Of a DNA stretch of 64,000 nt, positions 34,759-43,257 are shown piece after piece. Source of the DNA: Ruminiclostridium papyrosolvens DSM 2782 (GTDB lineage Bacteria > Bacillota > Clostridia > Acetivibrionales > DSM-1351); contig NZ_CP119677.1 of assembly GCF_029318685.1 (NCBI RefSeq), positions 4,641,001 through 4,705,000 of the forward strand, read 5' to 3'. The first letter of the stretch is position 1. Each line of letters opens with the position of its first letter. Both the position numbers and the translations under genes were made by a program. A model generated the notes under the pieces. It did not search any database and was not told the DNA's origin. It was given only the letters and a program-made list of their open reading frames with translations.

Positions 34759-34899
34759 TATTAAGCCCCCACTGTATTTTACAGGATATATTCTCTCATT
34801 TTTAAAGAATAATTTCAACCCGTTAATATAACTAAAATTTAGCCGGATTTTGTTTACATTTTATTCCATTGTTATAGTAGTACCTATTTAGGATAAAAA

Positions 34900-34932
34900 T
34901 AAAAAAAGATACCCTATTAAAGTATCTTTTTT
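34900..34932 (-). terminator. Terminator after spoVG
   Basis: AAAAGATAC pairs with GTATCTTTT around a nine-base AT-rich loop, and T-runs on both sides allow termination on the minus strand. Confidence 0.8.
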
Positions 34933-34952
34933 ATTCTTGGAATCACTGCTTT

Positions 34953-35204
34953 TTATGAGTTCGTATAGCTCTCAAGAATAGCAGTTTGAAGTTTTTCTCT
35001 GGCCTCAGCATTTATAGGATGTGCTATATCTCTAAATTCACCGTCCGGTGTTTTCCTGCTGGGCATTGCAATAAACAGGCCGCTCTGACTTTCGATTACT
35101 TTGATGTCATGTACAACAAACTCATTGTTGAATGTTACAGAAACTACTGCTTTCATTTTTCCTTCAGTTTCAATTTTTCTGATTCTGATATCCGTGATTT
35201 CCAT
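34953..35204 (-). CDS. spoVG: Septation regulator SpoVG
   Basis: This 83-residue SpoVG starts [24 protein letters not shown] and has [37 protein letters not shown] (given by its parts FIAMPSRK and [11 protein letters not shown]), the highly conserved core. It is a small nucleic-acid-binding regulator affecting septation and sporulation. It lies between purR and glmU, as in Bacillus. The start follows TTGGAGGGTTCGCCACT. Confidence 0.97.
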   Translation of the reverse strand: MEITDIRIRKIETEGKMKAVVSVTFNNEFVVHDIKVIESQSGLFIAMPSRKTPDGEFRDIAHPINAEAREKLQTAILESYTNS

Positions 35205-35331
35205 AGTGGCGAACCCTCCAAGAAGTATTATGTTTTAGATACAATATTCGCCATAAATGCTAATAATCCTTCTTTTTGTACATTATTTTTACATTTTTTT
35301 GGTTTATTTTACATTGGATATTATTTCCCGA

Positions 35332-36144
35332 CTAAATATTAGGTTTTATGTCGATAGAATTGTTCTCCTGCATCTCCGATGTATTAAGTTTCATCAAAGA
35401 ATAATAATTTTCTACAAGTTTTTTATCCGGCAGACTTGTTTCTATCATAACTCCAATTCCAACTACTTCACTGTCAAATTGGTTAGCCAACTCTATAATA
35501 CCCTTTGAAGTCCCTCCGGCTTTCATAAAATCATCTATAAAGAGTATCTTTGAATTTCTTTTTAATGATTTCATTGGAAGTACCATTGTCTGTATTTTCT
35601 TTGCCGACCCCGATGCATAGTTAATATTTACAGATGCTCCGTCAGTAGCTTCATTATAATGTCGTACTATTACCAGAGGAACATTAAGGTATTGTGCAGT
35701 TGCAAAAGCTATAGGTATACCCTTTGTTTCCACTGTAATAACGCAATCCAGCTCCAAACCTGAAAATCTGGTAGCAAACATCATTGCCATCTTGTTAACC
35801 CATTGTGGGTTATAAATGATATCCAGCATATATAAAAACCCGCCCGAGAGTATTCTGTCCGGGTGAGATAATTCATTTGCAAGTTCTTCCAAAGTTTCGT
35901 ATACAGTCTTTTCACTCATAAAAGGAACATATTTAACTCCGCCTGAGGCTCCCGAAATAGTACATATATTTCCCATGGAGTTCTTACTAAAGGTTTTTTG
36001 CAGTAATTCAAGATCCTCACTTATTGTAGATTTTGCAGAGCCGAACATTTCCGAAAAATATCCAAGTGTAAATATCTTATTCGGATTGTCGCACAAAGTT
36101 TTGATTATAACAGAAATCCTTTCATTTCTTTGGATTTTATCCAT
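35332..36144 (-). CDS. purR: Purine operon repressor PurR
   Basis: The 270-residue protein has an N-terminal winged helix (residues 1–70: RNERISVIIKTLCDNPNKIFTL, then SAKSTISEDLELLQK) and a C-terminal PRTase-like domain. The latter carries the PRPP motif ILFIDDFMKAGGTSKGI and DCVITVETKGIPIAF. PRPP binding relieves repression. ATG at 36144 follows GGGGAGATTTT. It heads the purR–spoVG–glmU–prs block and is divergent from murC. Confidence 0.95.
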   Translation of the reverse strand: MDKIQRNERISVIIKTLCDNPNKIFTLGYFSEMFGSAKSTISEDLELLQKTFSKNSMGNICTISGASGGVKYVPFMSEKTVYETLEELANELSHPDRILSGGFLYMLDIIYNPQWVNKMAMMFATRFSGLELDCVITVETKGIPIAFATAQYLNVPLVIVRHYNEATDGASVNINYASGSAKKIQTMVLPMKSLKRNSKILFIDDFMKAGGTSKGIIELANQFDSEVVGIGVMIETSLPDKKLVENYYSLMKLNTSEMQENNSIDIKPNI

Positions 36145-36428
36145 AAAATCTCCCCACATCTTTAGTTTACATCATAGTTATTATACAATAATATAATGAA
36201 TAATAAAACTTAAATTGCAATCATAATTCGGATTAATTGAATTTATCTAATATTTATCCCATATGCATCATACAATATGTAAAGGATATTTCCGCTTCAA
36301 ATTGATTAAAAATATATATTCCTTTTACATTTATATGAAAATAATGTATTATCTTTTTGAGTAGAGCTTACTCTATATTCAATTCATCAACTAATTTTTA
36401 TTAGCAATACAACAAGGGAGTGTTTTCT

Positions 36429-37832
36429 TTGAATAATAATTCGAACATTTTAGATTCTGAAAAAATCAGACGTGTACATTTTATAGGAATTGGCGGATCA
36501 AGTATGAGCGGTCTTGCCGAAATTCTTTTGGCAAAAGGCTATCAGGTATCAGGCTCCGACATCAAGTCTTCCCATGCAACTCAGAAACTTGAGAGCAAAG
36601 GTGCTGAAATATTTATCGGGCACAGTGCCGAAAACATAAACGCTCCGGACCTAACGGTTTATACTGTTGCTGTTAAAGATGATAATCCTGAAATGATACA
36701 GTCAAAAGAGCTGGGCATACCGGTCATAGACCGCGCCGAGCTTTTAGGACTCCTCATGAAAAAGCATTCCTTTGGAATAGCCGTTGCAGGTACTCACGGA
36801 AAAACTACAACAACCTCAATGATAACAACAATAATGTTGGAGGCAAATACAGACCCTACGGCACATATTGGAGGCGAACTGGATTGTATAGGCGGTAATA
36901 CCCGCATAGGAGGTTCTGAATATTTTATAACCGAAGCATGTGAATATTATGGAAGTTTCCTTAAATTCCATCCTTTTATGGCAGTAGTTCTGAACATCGA
37001 AGTTGACCATGTGGATTATTTCCGTGACTTGGAGCATATTAAGTCTACCTTCGGAGAATTTGTTGCTCTTGTTCCCCGAAACGGGTATATTGTAGCCTGT
37101 GCTGATGATGAAAATACTCTTTCTGTTGTCAGCAAGAGAGACTGTAATATTATAACTTATGGTTTAAAAAACAAGGATGCAATGTGGACTGCAAAAGAAA
37201 TAACATACAACAGCATGGGCTGTGCTTCCTTTGAAGTATATAAAGAGGGTACAAAAATGGGAGATGTCTCTTTGTCTGTTCCTGGCCCTCACAATGTAAG
37301 CAATTCTCTTGCCGCTATTGCAGCAGCACACACTTGCGGTTGCAGTATGGATAACATAGCTTATGGTCTTTCCAGATTCGGTGGAAGCCACAAGAGATTT
37401 GAATTGAAAGGCTTAGTGGACAATATTAAGGTTATTGATGATTATGCTCACCATCCGTCGGAGGTTCAGGCTACCCTAAATGCGGCCAAAAGCAGTGACC
37501 ATAATAAAATATGGTGTGTTTTTCAACCCCACACTTATACAAGAACAAGAGCCTTTTTGGATAAATTTTCAGAATCCTTCGGAGAGGCTGATAATATAGT
37601 AATAACTGATATTTACGCTGCTCGTGAGAAAGACCCCGGAGATATACATTCAAAAATTCTTGCGGACAGGATTCGCGAGAATGGCGGTAATGCAGTTTAT
37701 ATAAGTGACTTTCAGGACATAGCCGAGTATCTGGATAAAAATGCACAATCGGGAGATCTAATTCTCACAATGGGTGCAGGCGATATCGTAAGGTGTGGTG
37801 AGATGTTCCTAAACTTAAGGGCGAACAAGTAA
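36429..37832 (+). CDS. murC: UDP-N-acetylmuramate–L-alanine ligase
   Basis: This is an approximately 467-residue Mur ligase that adds L-Ala to UDP-MurNAc in the cytoplasm. Motifs are RVHFIGIGGSSMSGLAEILL, the ATP loop AGTHGKTTTTSMI, the EACEYYGSFL metal site, IEVDHVDYF, GPHNVSNSLAAIAA, and DDYAHHPSEVQATL and FQPHTYTR in domain 3. The start is most likely TTG at 36429 with AAGGGAG seven bases upstream; GTG at 36420 overlaps that site. It is a single gene, divergent from purR, and a palindromic repeat follows it. Confidence 0.95.
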   Translation: MNNNSNILDSEKIRRVHFIGIGGSSMSGLAEILLAKGYQVSGSDIKSSHATQKLESKGAEIFIGHSAENINAPDLTVYTVAVKDDNPEMIQSKELGIPVIDRAELLGLLMKKHSFGIAVAGTHGKTTTTSMITTIMLEANTDPTAHIGGELDCIGGNTRIGGSEYFITEACEYYGSFLKFHPFMAVVLNIEVDHVDYFRDLEHIKSTFGEFVALVPRNGYIVACADDENTLSVVSKRDCNIITYGLKNKDAMWTAKEITYNSMGCASFEVYKEGTKMGDVSLSVPGPHNVSNSLAAIAAAHTCGCSMDNIAYGLSRFGGSHKRFELKGLVDNIKVIDDYAHHPSEVQATLNAAKSSDHNKIWCVFQPHTYTRTRAFLDKFSESFGEADNIVITDIYAAREKDPGDIHSKILADRIRENGGNAVYISDFQDIAEYLDKNAQSGDLILTMGAGDIVRCGEMFLNLRANK

Positions 37833-37849
37833 TATGACTTAGCAAAACT

Positions 37850-38155
37850 AATTTTTATCTATCTTAACTTGTACTAAGAAGTATAAAATTGTATCAATGG
37901 AAGCTTGGTTAAAGATATTTGCAGATGTTTTTCGGCGAACACGGATATTTTACCGAAACACCTACAGGATGTAGGTGTTAGCGGAACCATGAATCATGGA
38001 CGATGAATGTGAGCGACGGTAAAATATCCTAATGTGAGCCGCTGGAAACTCTTGCAAATATCTTGGAAGCAATCATTGATACAATTTTATACGGGAGTAC
38101 CAGTGTTAAATCAGAAAATTTTTCTGTTTTACGACAGCCCCTTTTATTCTTTTAA
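37850..38155 (+). repeat. Long palindromic repeat element, copy 2 (murC/fabZ convergent gap)
   Basis: It is collinear with copy 1: left GCAAAACTAATT…GTATAAAATTGTATC, inner GGATATTTTACCG, tip hairpin ACACCTACA/TGTAGGTGT (37958–37978), the identical 42-nt segment 37989–38030, CGGTAAAATATCC, CATTGATACAATTTTATAC, and right CGACAGCCCCTTTT. It fills nearly the whole gap between two converging genes. The outermost left arm present in copy 1 is missing or diverged next to the murC stop. Confidence 0.9.
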
Positions 38156-38162
38156 AATTTAC

Positions 38163-38591
38163 TTATGCTTTAGTCATTGCAAACTTGACTTCCCCTTCAG
38201 CTGCAACTTTGCCGTCTACACTTGCCTTAACCTTTGCCTTGGTAACTCCAAGCCTGCTCATTAGAATCTCTGCCTCAAGAGTAAGAACATCGCCTGGCAT
38301 TACCTGATTCTTAAATTTCATACCATCAACGCCTGCAAGTACACCCAATTTACCCTTGTTTTCTTCCAAAACAGCTACAGCTATTCCGGCAGCCTGTGCC
38401 AAAGCTTCTACTATCAATACACCCGGCATTATCGGGTATTCCGGAAAATGTCCTTGAAAAAAAGGCTCGTTAATAGAAACATTCTTTACTGCAACTATCT
38501 TTTTTCCCGGTTCAAGTTCTATAACTTTATCCACCAGTAAAAAAGGGTATCTGTGGGGCAATAATTCTCTGACTTCTTTATTTGTAAGCAT
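38163..38591 (-). CDS. fabZ: 3-hydroxyacyl-[ACP] dehydratase FabZ
   Basis: This 142-residue hot-dog-fold enzyme carries out the dehydration step of type II fatty-acid synthesis. It has [20 protein letters not shown] at the start and the catalytic stretch [23 protein letters not shown], with the His and the Glu in place. Length is normal. The start follows TTGGAGGTTATATGC-type sequence (GGAGGTTAT before ATG 38591). It is not linked to other fab genes here. Confidence 0.96.
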   Translation of the reverse strand: MLTNKEVRELLPHRYPFLLVDKVIELEPGKKIVAVKNVSINEPFFQGHFPEYPIMPGVLIVEALAQAAGIAVAVLEENKGKLGVLAGVDGMKFKNQVMPGDVLTLEAEILMSRLGVTKAKVKASVDGKVAAEGEVKFAMTKA

Positions 38592-38700
38592 ATAACCTCC
38601 AATTAACTTTTTAATACATATAATTATGACTAGGTAATATATTCGACTATATAAATAAAAAATCCTTTTAACCTATAAAATTTTACTACAGACCGTTTAT

Positions 38701-39861
38701 TTATTTAATCTTTACCAGAAAACACCCTGCTACCGGTCTTTCAATACCTTTATAGGATGGTCTGTTTCGTAGGCTGCCATTAATTATCATCTGTGAAGAG
38801 GCTCCTCCATCCAGCATTGCCACATCCCTTACTCCCAATTTCACCAGATATTCGCCCATTTCTTTACCTGTCATTCCTTCACTGTAGCCCGGTTGACGTC
38901 CATCTGCAACCAACATTATTATTTTACCGTCAGTCTTGATGCCTATAACGGTTCTGGGGTCCCTATTACCCAGAGTTCCCGCCCACTTGTCACGTTCCGG
39001 AACTACTGTTTTTCCGTCTTTGACAAGCATACTTCCACACTCATACGCCTGATAGCGGTAGCCCAAATATGGCTCCATCCTAATATTTACTTTATCCCCT
39101 GCTTTTAAACCCATTTTTTCAGGTATTGACTCTTTTCCACCATAGAAGCTTATGACATTCATGCCTTTTCTTATGTTAACTTCTTTTGTACTCTCTACTA
39201 AGGTTGTTATTACATTATTATCAACTATTATTGTTGTATTTTTTATTTCAGCTCTGTTTGTACTTCCGAATTTGTCATTGTATAAAACAATGTCATTATT
39301 TTTGCCTATTCTGTTCATGTCATTTATTTTTATTTTATTACCTTTATGCTCAAGAGTAATATTTGAATAAAAGGTTTCAAATCTGGCACCTTTTTTATCT
39401 ACAATGAGTACAGGACTCAGTCCCGTTGATGCTGTCAGCATCTGACCATCTATTGCAACCATACCCGTGGGCTCACCGAATTGATAGAAAAACCCTCCGT
39501 TAATTGCTGCATAAGCTTCGTTTCTTTTGCATATATCAGATAGTTTTTCAAAGCCGAAAATATTATCAAATGACAATGCCGGTTTGAATTCAACCCTCTC
39601 ATCCCTTGGGTCAAACTCCAGCATATATATTTCCTGTTTATTTCCCTTGATAATTTCTGTTTTATGCTTGTATTGAACAGGTAAAGGCTGTACTGAGTTT
39701 AGTGACGTACCTGCAGAATTTTGGGTCTTATCAGTCTTTCCTTGAGTGTTGTCACTATTATTCCGAAAAAATAAAAATTGTCCTGCATAAATTAACATGA
39801 AGGACAATACTAAAATCAATCCAATATGTATAATCAGTTTCTGATTATTTTTTTTCATCAA
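38701..39861 (-). CDS. Phosphodiester glycosidase family protein (NAGPA-like), membrane-anchored
   Basis: The 386-residue protein has one N-terminal membrane helix (LIIHIGLILVLSFMLIYAG, residues 9–27), so the rest lies outside the membrane. The core matches the NAGPA/DUF2233 family: YAAINGGFFYQFGEPTGMVAIDG, NRDPRTVIGIKTDGKIIMLVADGRQ and MLDGGASSQMIING near the end. These enzymes remove alpha-linked GlcNAc or related sugars from phosphodiesters in cell-wall or exopolysaccharide polymers. It overlaps the flgJ-like gene by 17 bp, so it is transcribed with flagellar rod genes, an unusual pairing. Confidence 0.88.
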   Translation of the reverse strand: MMKKNNQKLIIHIGLILVLSFMLIYAGQFLFFRNNSDNTQGKTDKTQNSAGTSLNSVQPLPVQYKHKTEIIKGNKQEIYMLEFDPRDERVEFKPALSFDNIFGFEKLSDICKRNEAYAAINGGFFYQFGEPTGMVAIDGQMLTASTGLSPVLIVDKKGARFETFYSNITLEHKGNKIKINDMNRIGKNNDIVLYNDKFGSTNRAEIKNTTIIVDNNVITTLVESTKEVNIRKGMNVISFYGGKESIPEKMGLKAGDKVNIRMEPYLGYRYQAYECGSMLVKDGKTVVPERDKWAGTLGNRDPRTVIGIKTDGKIIMLVADGRQPGYSEGMTGKEMGEYLVKLGVRDVAMLDGGASSQMIINGSLRNRPSYKGIERPVAGCFLVKIK

Positions 39862-40234
39862 ATACTCCTCCGGTAACTGAGGCAGAGTCTTCCTTTTTGT
39901 ACTTTTTAGACAACTGCTTGTACATCATATCACCTAAACCGATACCTCTTTGAGATGCAACCTCACAAAGCTGATCATCAAGCATTGATTTGTATATGTC
40001 AGACGCTGTATCGTTTCCCAGATAATCCGACTTTGGTACCGTAGCCTTCATCTGTTTAAAAAGCATGCTTATAAACAGGCTTTCAAACTGATGGCACACT
40101 TCTTTTAATTGGCTTTCATCGCCTTTTGCAGCAGCCTCTCTGAGTCGTTTTTCAAAATTGTCCTCAGTAACTTTTGAGCTGGTGCTTCTGGCAGTATCAA
40201 ATGTATTTTTTGAATTAATGCTTCCTACATCCAT
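39845..40234 (-). CDS. flgJ: Flagellar rod-binding protein FlgJ-like (no muramidase domain)
   Basis: The 129-residue protein carries only the N-terminal rod-binding domain of FlgJ: LKEVCHQFESLFISMLFKQMKATVPKS, DIYKSMLDDQLCEVASQRGIGLGDMMYKQLS. The muramidase half found in proteobacterial FlgJ is absent, as is usual in Firmicutes. It caps the growing rod. It directly follows the flgG-type gene (gap 17 bp) and overlaps the phosphodiester glycosidase gene downstream, whose product might open the wall; that link is speculative. Confidence 0.88.
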   Translation of the reverse strand: MDVGSINSKNTFDTARSTSSKVTEDNFEKRLREAAAKGDESQLKEVCHQFESLFISMLFKQMKATVPKSDYLGNDTASDIYKSMLDDQLCEVASQRGIGLGDMMYKQLSKKYKKEDSASVTGGVFDEKK

Positions 40235-40251
40235 AAAAATTCACCTGTCTT

Positions 40252-41064
40252 CTATCTTCTCAAATTATTTGCTATCTGAAGCATATCATCAGATGACTGT
40301 ATAGCCTTTGAGCTGACTTCATATGCTCTCTGTGCAACTATAAGCTTTACCATTTCGTCAACAACCTGAACATTTGAGGATTCAAGAAAGCCCTGTTTCA
40401 TGATGCTCTTTGCATTTTCATCTTCGCTGACCTGTAAAGGTTCTCCGGTAGCTGAATTGCTTGAGTAAAGATTGTTGCCTACTGCTTCTAAAGCATATTT
40501 ATTAGGAAAAGTTACCATTCCTATAGTCTGATCCATAGGAACGCTAACGCCTTCTGCATTCTTATAGCTCATCTCTCCACGAGGAGATACTGAAAGCTCC
40601 GATGTTTTTACTTCAGGGTCGAATAATATTTCTCCACCCGAATTGTCCAGAACGGCATAGCCATCAGATGTAGTAAGCTTCTTCATACCGTCTTCTGTAA
40701 TACTCAACTTAAAGGAACCATCTCTTGTGTACTTAACAGTTCCCTGTGGTCCCATTATAGTGAAGAAACCTTCTCCGTCTATGGCAAAATCAAGGGTTGA
40801 GCCAGTCTGTTCAGGAGTACCGTTTTCAAAATTTCTGATAGTAGAACTTACTACAGTTCCATGTCCCACCTGAAGATTTACAGGCTTTCCGCCACCATTT
40901 AAAACATATGCCCTGTCCATTGTCTGGTACAGGAGATCCTTAAATTCTGCTCTTTCCTTTTTATATCCGGTGGTATTAACGTTTGCAAGATTATTTGAAA
41001 TAACATCTACATTGAACTGTTGAGCCTTCATTCCCGAGCCGGCTGTATATAACGCTCTCATCAT
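40252..41064 (-). CDS. flhP: Flagellar basal-body rod protein FlhP/FlgG-type
   Basis: The 270-residue rod protein starts MRALYTAGSGMKAQQFNVDVISNNLANVNTTGYKK (motif NNLANVNTTGYK), has the D1 region DFAIDGEGFFTIMGPQGTVKYTRDGSF, and ends SSNVQVVDEMVKLIVAQRAYEVSSKAIQ, as in FlgG-type distal rod proteins. The order mbl–flhO–flhP is that of Bacillus subtilis, which supports the FlhP name. It is 49 bp after flhO. Confidence 0.92.
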   Translation of the reverse strand: MMRALYTAGSGMKAQQFNVDVISNNLANVNTTGYKKERAEFKDLLYQTMDRAYVLNGGGKPVNLQVGHGTVVSSTIRNFENGTPEQTGSTLDFAIDGEGFFTIMGPQGTVKYTRDGSFKLSITEDGMKKLTTSDGYAVLDNSGGEILFDPEVKTSELSVSPRGEMSYKNAEGVSVPMDQTIGMVTFPNKYALEAVGNNLYSSNSATGEPLQVSEDENAKSIMKQGFLESSNVQVVDEMVKLIVAQRAYEVSSKAIQSSDDMLQIANNLRR

Positions 41065-41113
41065 AGCCTTAAATCCTCCAAATAAATTTTAAATATATGT
41101 TTATCGGAATGTA

Positions 41114-41911
41114 TTATCTAACCAAACCTACCTCGTTGACTGCTTTATCCAAGGTTCCATCCTGAGCCTGCAAAACTTTTTGATTTGCCTCATAAGCTCT
41201 CATAACCGTAATCATATCAACCATTTCATCTATAATATTAACATTTGACAGCTCGTCATAACCCTGAATAACTGAACCTGTAAATTCAGCTACCTCTCCA
41301 CCGTTATTCTGAACAAGGTTGTTTCCGAATTTTCTTAACTGAGTTGAATCAGCAAACTGAGCTATACGAAGAGTGTCAACAACAGCCCCGTTCTGCATGA
41401 TGTTACCCTTGCTGTCAACTGTAAAATCCCCCTGTTTAAGAGTTATAGGCCCTTTTTTACCCAGTACGGCATACCCATCTCCCGTTACCAGCTGATTATT
41501 GGAATTAAGAGTAAATGAACCGTTTTTCGTATAGAACTCCTGCATTGTGTTATCCTGAGGATTTGTAACTCCTACAGTGAAAAACGCAGGACTTGCTTTA
41601 TCACCGGTATTATCATCTTTTATTGCCAGGTCGTATCTGTCTCCGGTCTGCACAATCTGCCCCGGTGTGTAGTATGTATATACTTCGCCGACATCACTGC
41701 TGAGCTCCATTGAACCAACAACGGCTGACGGATTTGTGGGACTCTGTGTGTCGTTAATTCTCCTTGTCAATATTTCAGGAAAACTCTGGTAAACTACTGT
41801 ATCTTTCTTGTATGCTGTAGTGTTGACGTTTGCCATATTGTTTGTGATAACGTCCAGTTTCTTTTGATTTGCCAGCATACTCCACGCAGAAGTATATAAA
41901 CCTCTTATCAT
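41114..41911 (-). CDS. flhO: Flagellar basal-body rod protein FlhO/FlgF-type
   Basis: The 265-residue protein starts IRGLYTSAWSMLANQKKLDVITNNMANVNTTAYKK (motif NNMANVNTTAYK) and ends SNVNIIDEMVDMITVMRAYEANQKVLQ, the paired helices of flagellar rod and hook proteins. The central ~170 residues are beta-rich. It is the first gene of the rod cluster, separated from mbl by a strong hairpin, so it probably has its own promoter or is partly read through. The start follows AAGGAGATATCTT. Confidence 0.92.
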   Translation of the reverse strand: MIRGLYTSAWSMLANQKKLDVITNNMANVNTTAYKKDTVVYQSFPEILTRRINDTQSPTNPSAVVGSMELSSDVGEVYTYYTPGQIVQTGDRYDLAIKDDNTGDKASPAFFTVGVTNPQDNTMQEFYTKNGSFTLNSNNQLVTGDGYAVLGKKGPITLKQGDFTVDSKGNIMQNGAVVDTLRIAQFADSTQLRKFGNNLVQNNGGEVAEFTGSVIQGYDELSNVNIIDEMVDMITVMRAYEANQKVLQAQDGTLDKAVNEVGLVR

Positions 41912-42004
41912 AAGATATCTCCTTATGTAAATTCATTACTTTATATATCGGCAATAATAATTATTTACTTTAGATTTTTTCTATACTAAATATATCCTAA
42001 ATAT

Positions 42005-42032
42005 CAAAAAGAGGGGTAAATATTTACCCCTC
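42005..42032 (-). terminator. Terminator after mbl
   Basis: GAGGGGTAAAT pairs with ATTTACCCCTC in a perfect 22-bp palindrome (42011–42032), followed on the minus strand by TTTTT. Confidence 0.88.
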
Positions 42033-42045
42033 GATTACACTTTTT

Positions 42046-43083
42046 TTATCTTTTATAATTTGCCCTTTTTTCTGTAAGTGCACTGGCTTCAATTGCTTCT
42101 ATATTGTCCAGAGCCTTGCCTGTTCCAAGAGCTACACAAGATATAGAATCATCTGCAATCAGCACATTTATACCTGTTTTATCCTGAAGCAGTTTATCCA
42201 GACCGTAAATAAGACTTCCCCCGCCTGTCATAACTATACCCCTGTCACTGATGTCAGCAGCAAGCTCAGGTGGTGTACGTTCCAGAACTGAATGTACAGC
42301 TTCAACAACACTTGAAATAGGTTCTTCCAACGCTTCCATCATCTCAGTTGAGGATATGGTGATAGTCTTTGGAAGTCCTGAAATAAGGTTTCTTCCCCTG
42401 ATGTCCATCGTAACTTCCTGAACTCTTGGATAAACCGTGCCTATGTTAATTTTCAATTCTTCGGCAGTTCTTTCACCTATCATGATGTTATGCTTTTTAC
42501 GCATATAACGAACAATGGCTTCGTCAAACTTGTCTCCGGCTATCTTTATGGAAGTACTCACAACTGTACCTCCCAATGATATTACTGCAATATCCGTAGT
42601 ACCGCCACCCATGTCAACAACCATGCTGCCGCAAGCCTTTGCAATATCAATGCCTGCTCCGATTGCAGCTGCAATTGGCTCTTCTATCAAATAAGTCTTT
42701 CTTGCTCCCGCCTGCATGGATGCGTCTATTACGGCACGCTTTTCAACTTCAGTAACACCGCTGGGGACACAAACCATAATTCTTGGTTTGAAAAACTTTC
42801 TGTTGCCGGTAACTTTATTTATGAAATATTTAAGCATTCTCTCTGTTATGTCGTAGTCAGAAATTACACCTTCACGCAACGGCCTGATAGCTACTATGTT
42901 TCCCGGTGTTCTTCCCAGCATTCTTCTTGCCTCTTCGCCTACCGCAAGTAATTTATTTGTGTTCTTATCTATAGCTACAACGGATGGCTCTCTTAAAACT
43001 ATTCCCTTGCCTTTAATGTATACAAGTACTGTGGCAGTACCCAAATCAATACCGATGTCCTGTCCAAATCCCAAACGAAACAA
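42046..43083 (-). CDS. mbl: MreB-family cell-shape protein Mbl
   Basis: The 345-residue actin homologue has DIGIDLGTATVLVYIKGKGIVL (phosphate 1), GSMVVDMGGGTTDIAVISLGG (phosphate 2) and GIVMTGGGSLIYGLDKLL (adenosine motif). It forms membrane-bound filaments that guide lateral wall synthesis. It is named Mbl rather than MreB because it neighbours flhO/flhP, and because mreC/mreD are absent. The C-terminal tail after residue 325 (EASALTEKRANYKR) is slightly longer than usual. Confidence 0.9.
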   Translation of the reverse strand: MFRLGFGQDIGIDLGTATVLVYIKGKGIVLREPSVVAIDKNTNKLLAVGEEARRMLGRTPGNIVAIRPLREGVISDYDITERMLKYFINKVTGNRKFFKPRIMVCVPSGVTEVEKRAVIDASMQAGARKTYLIEEPIAAAIGAGIDIAKACGSMVVDMGGGTTDIAVISLGGTVVSTSIKIAGDKFDEAIVRYMRKKHNIMIGERTAEELKINIGTVYPRVQEVTMDIRGRNLISGLPKTITISSTEMMEALEEPISSVVEAVHSVLERTPPELAADISDRGIVMTGGGSLIYGLDKLLQDKTGINVLIADDSISCVALGTGKALDNIEAIEASALTEKRANYKR

Positions 43084-43257
43084 CTCCTTGATTCCCTTAA
43101 TTTGATAATTTAACAGAAATTATAAGCATTTATAAAGTACGTTTTAAATTTGTACATATTAAGTCAAAATTATCTATTATTTATATTATCATATTAATAT
43201 AATTATGCAATATTTTTGTACTTTTTATAAGTTACAAAATGGTAAATATTTCTTTGA

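Noticed and set aside
36160-36419. PurBox operators between purR and murC
   Set aside because: One CCGAAT-like stretch is present but with mismatches and without the usual paired spacing. It is too weak to annotate.
36420-36428. GTG at 36420 as murC start
   Set aside because: It overlaps the AAGGGAG ribosome binding site, and TTG at 36429 has proper spacing. This remains open to correction by alignment.
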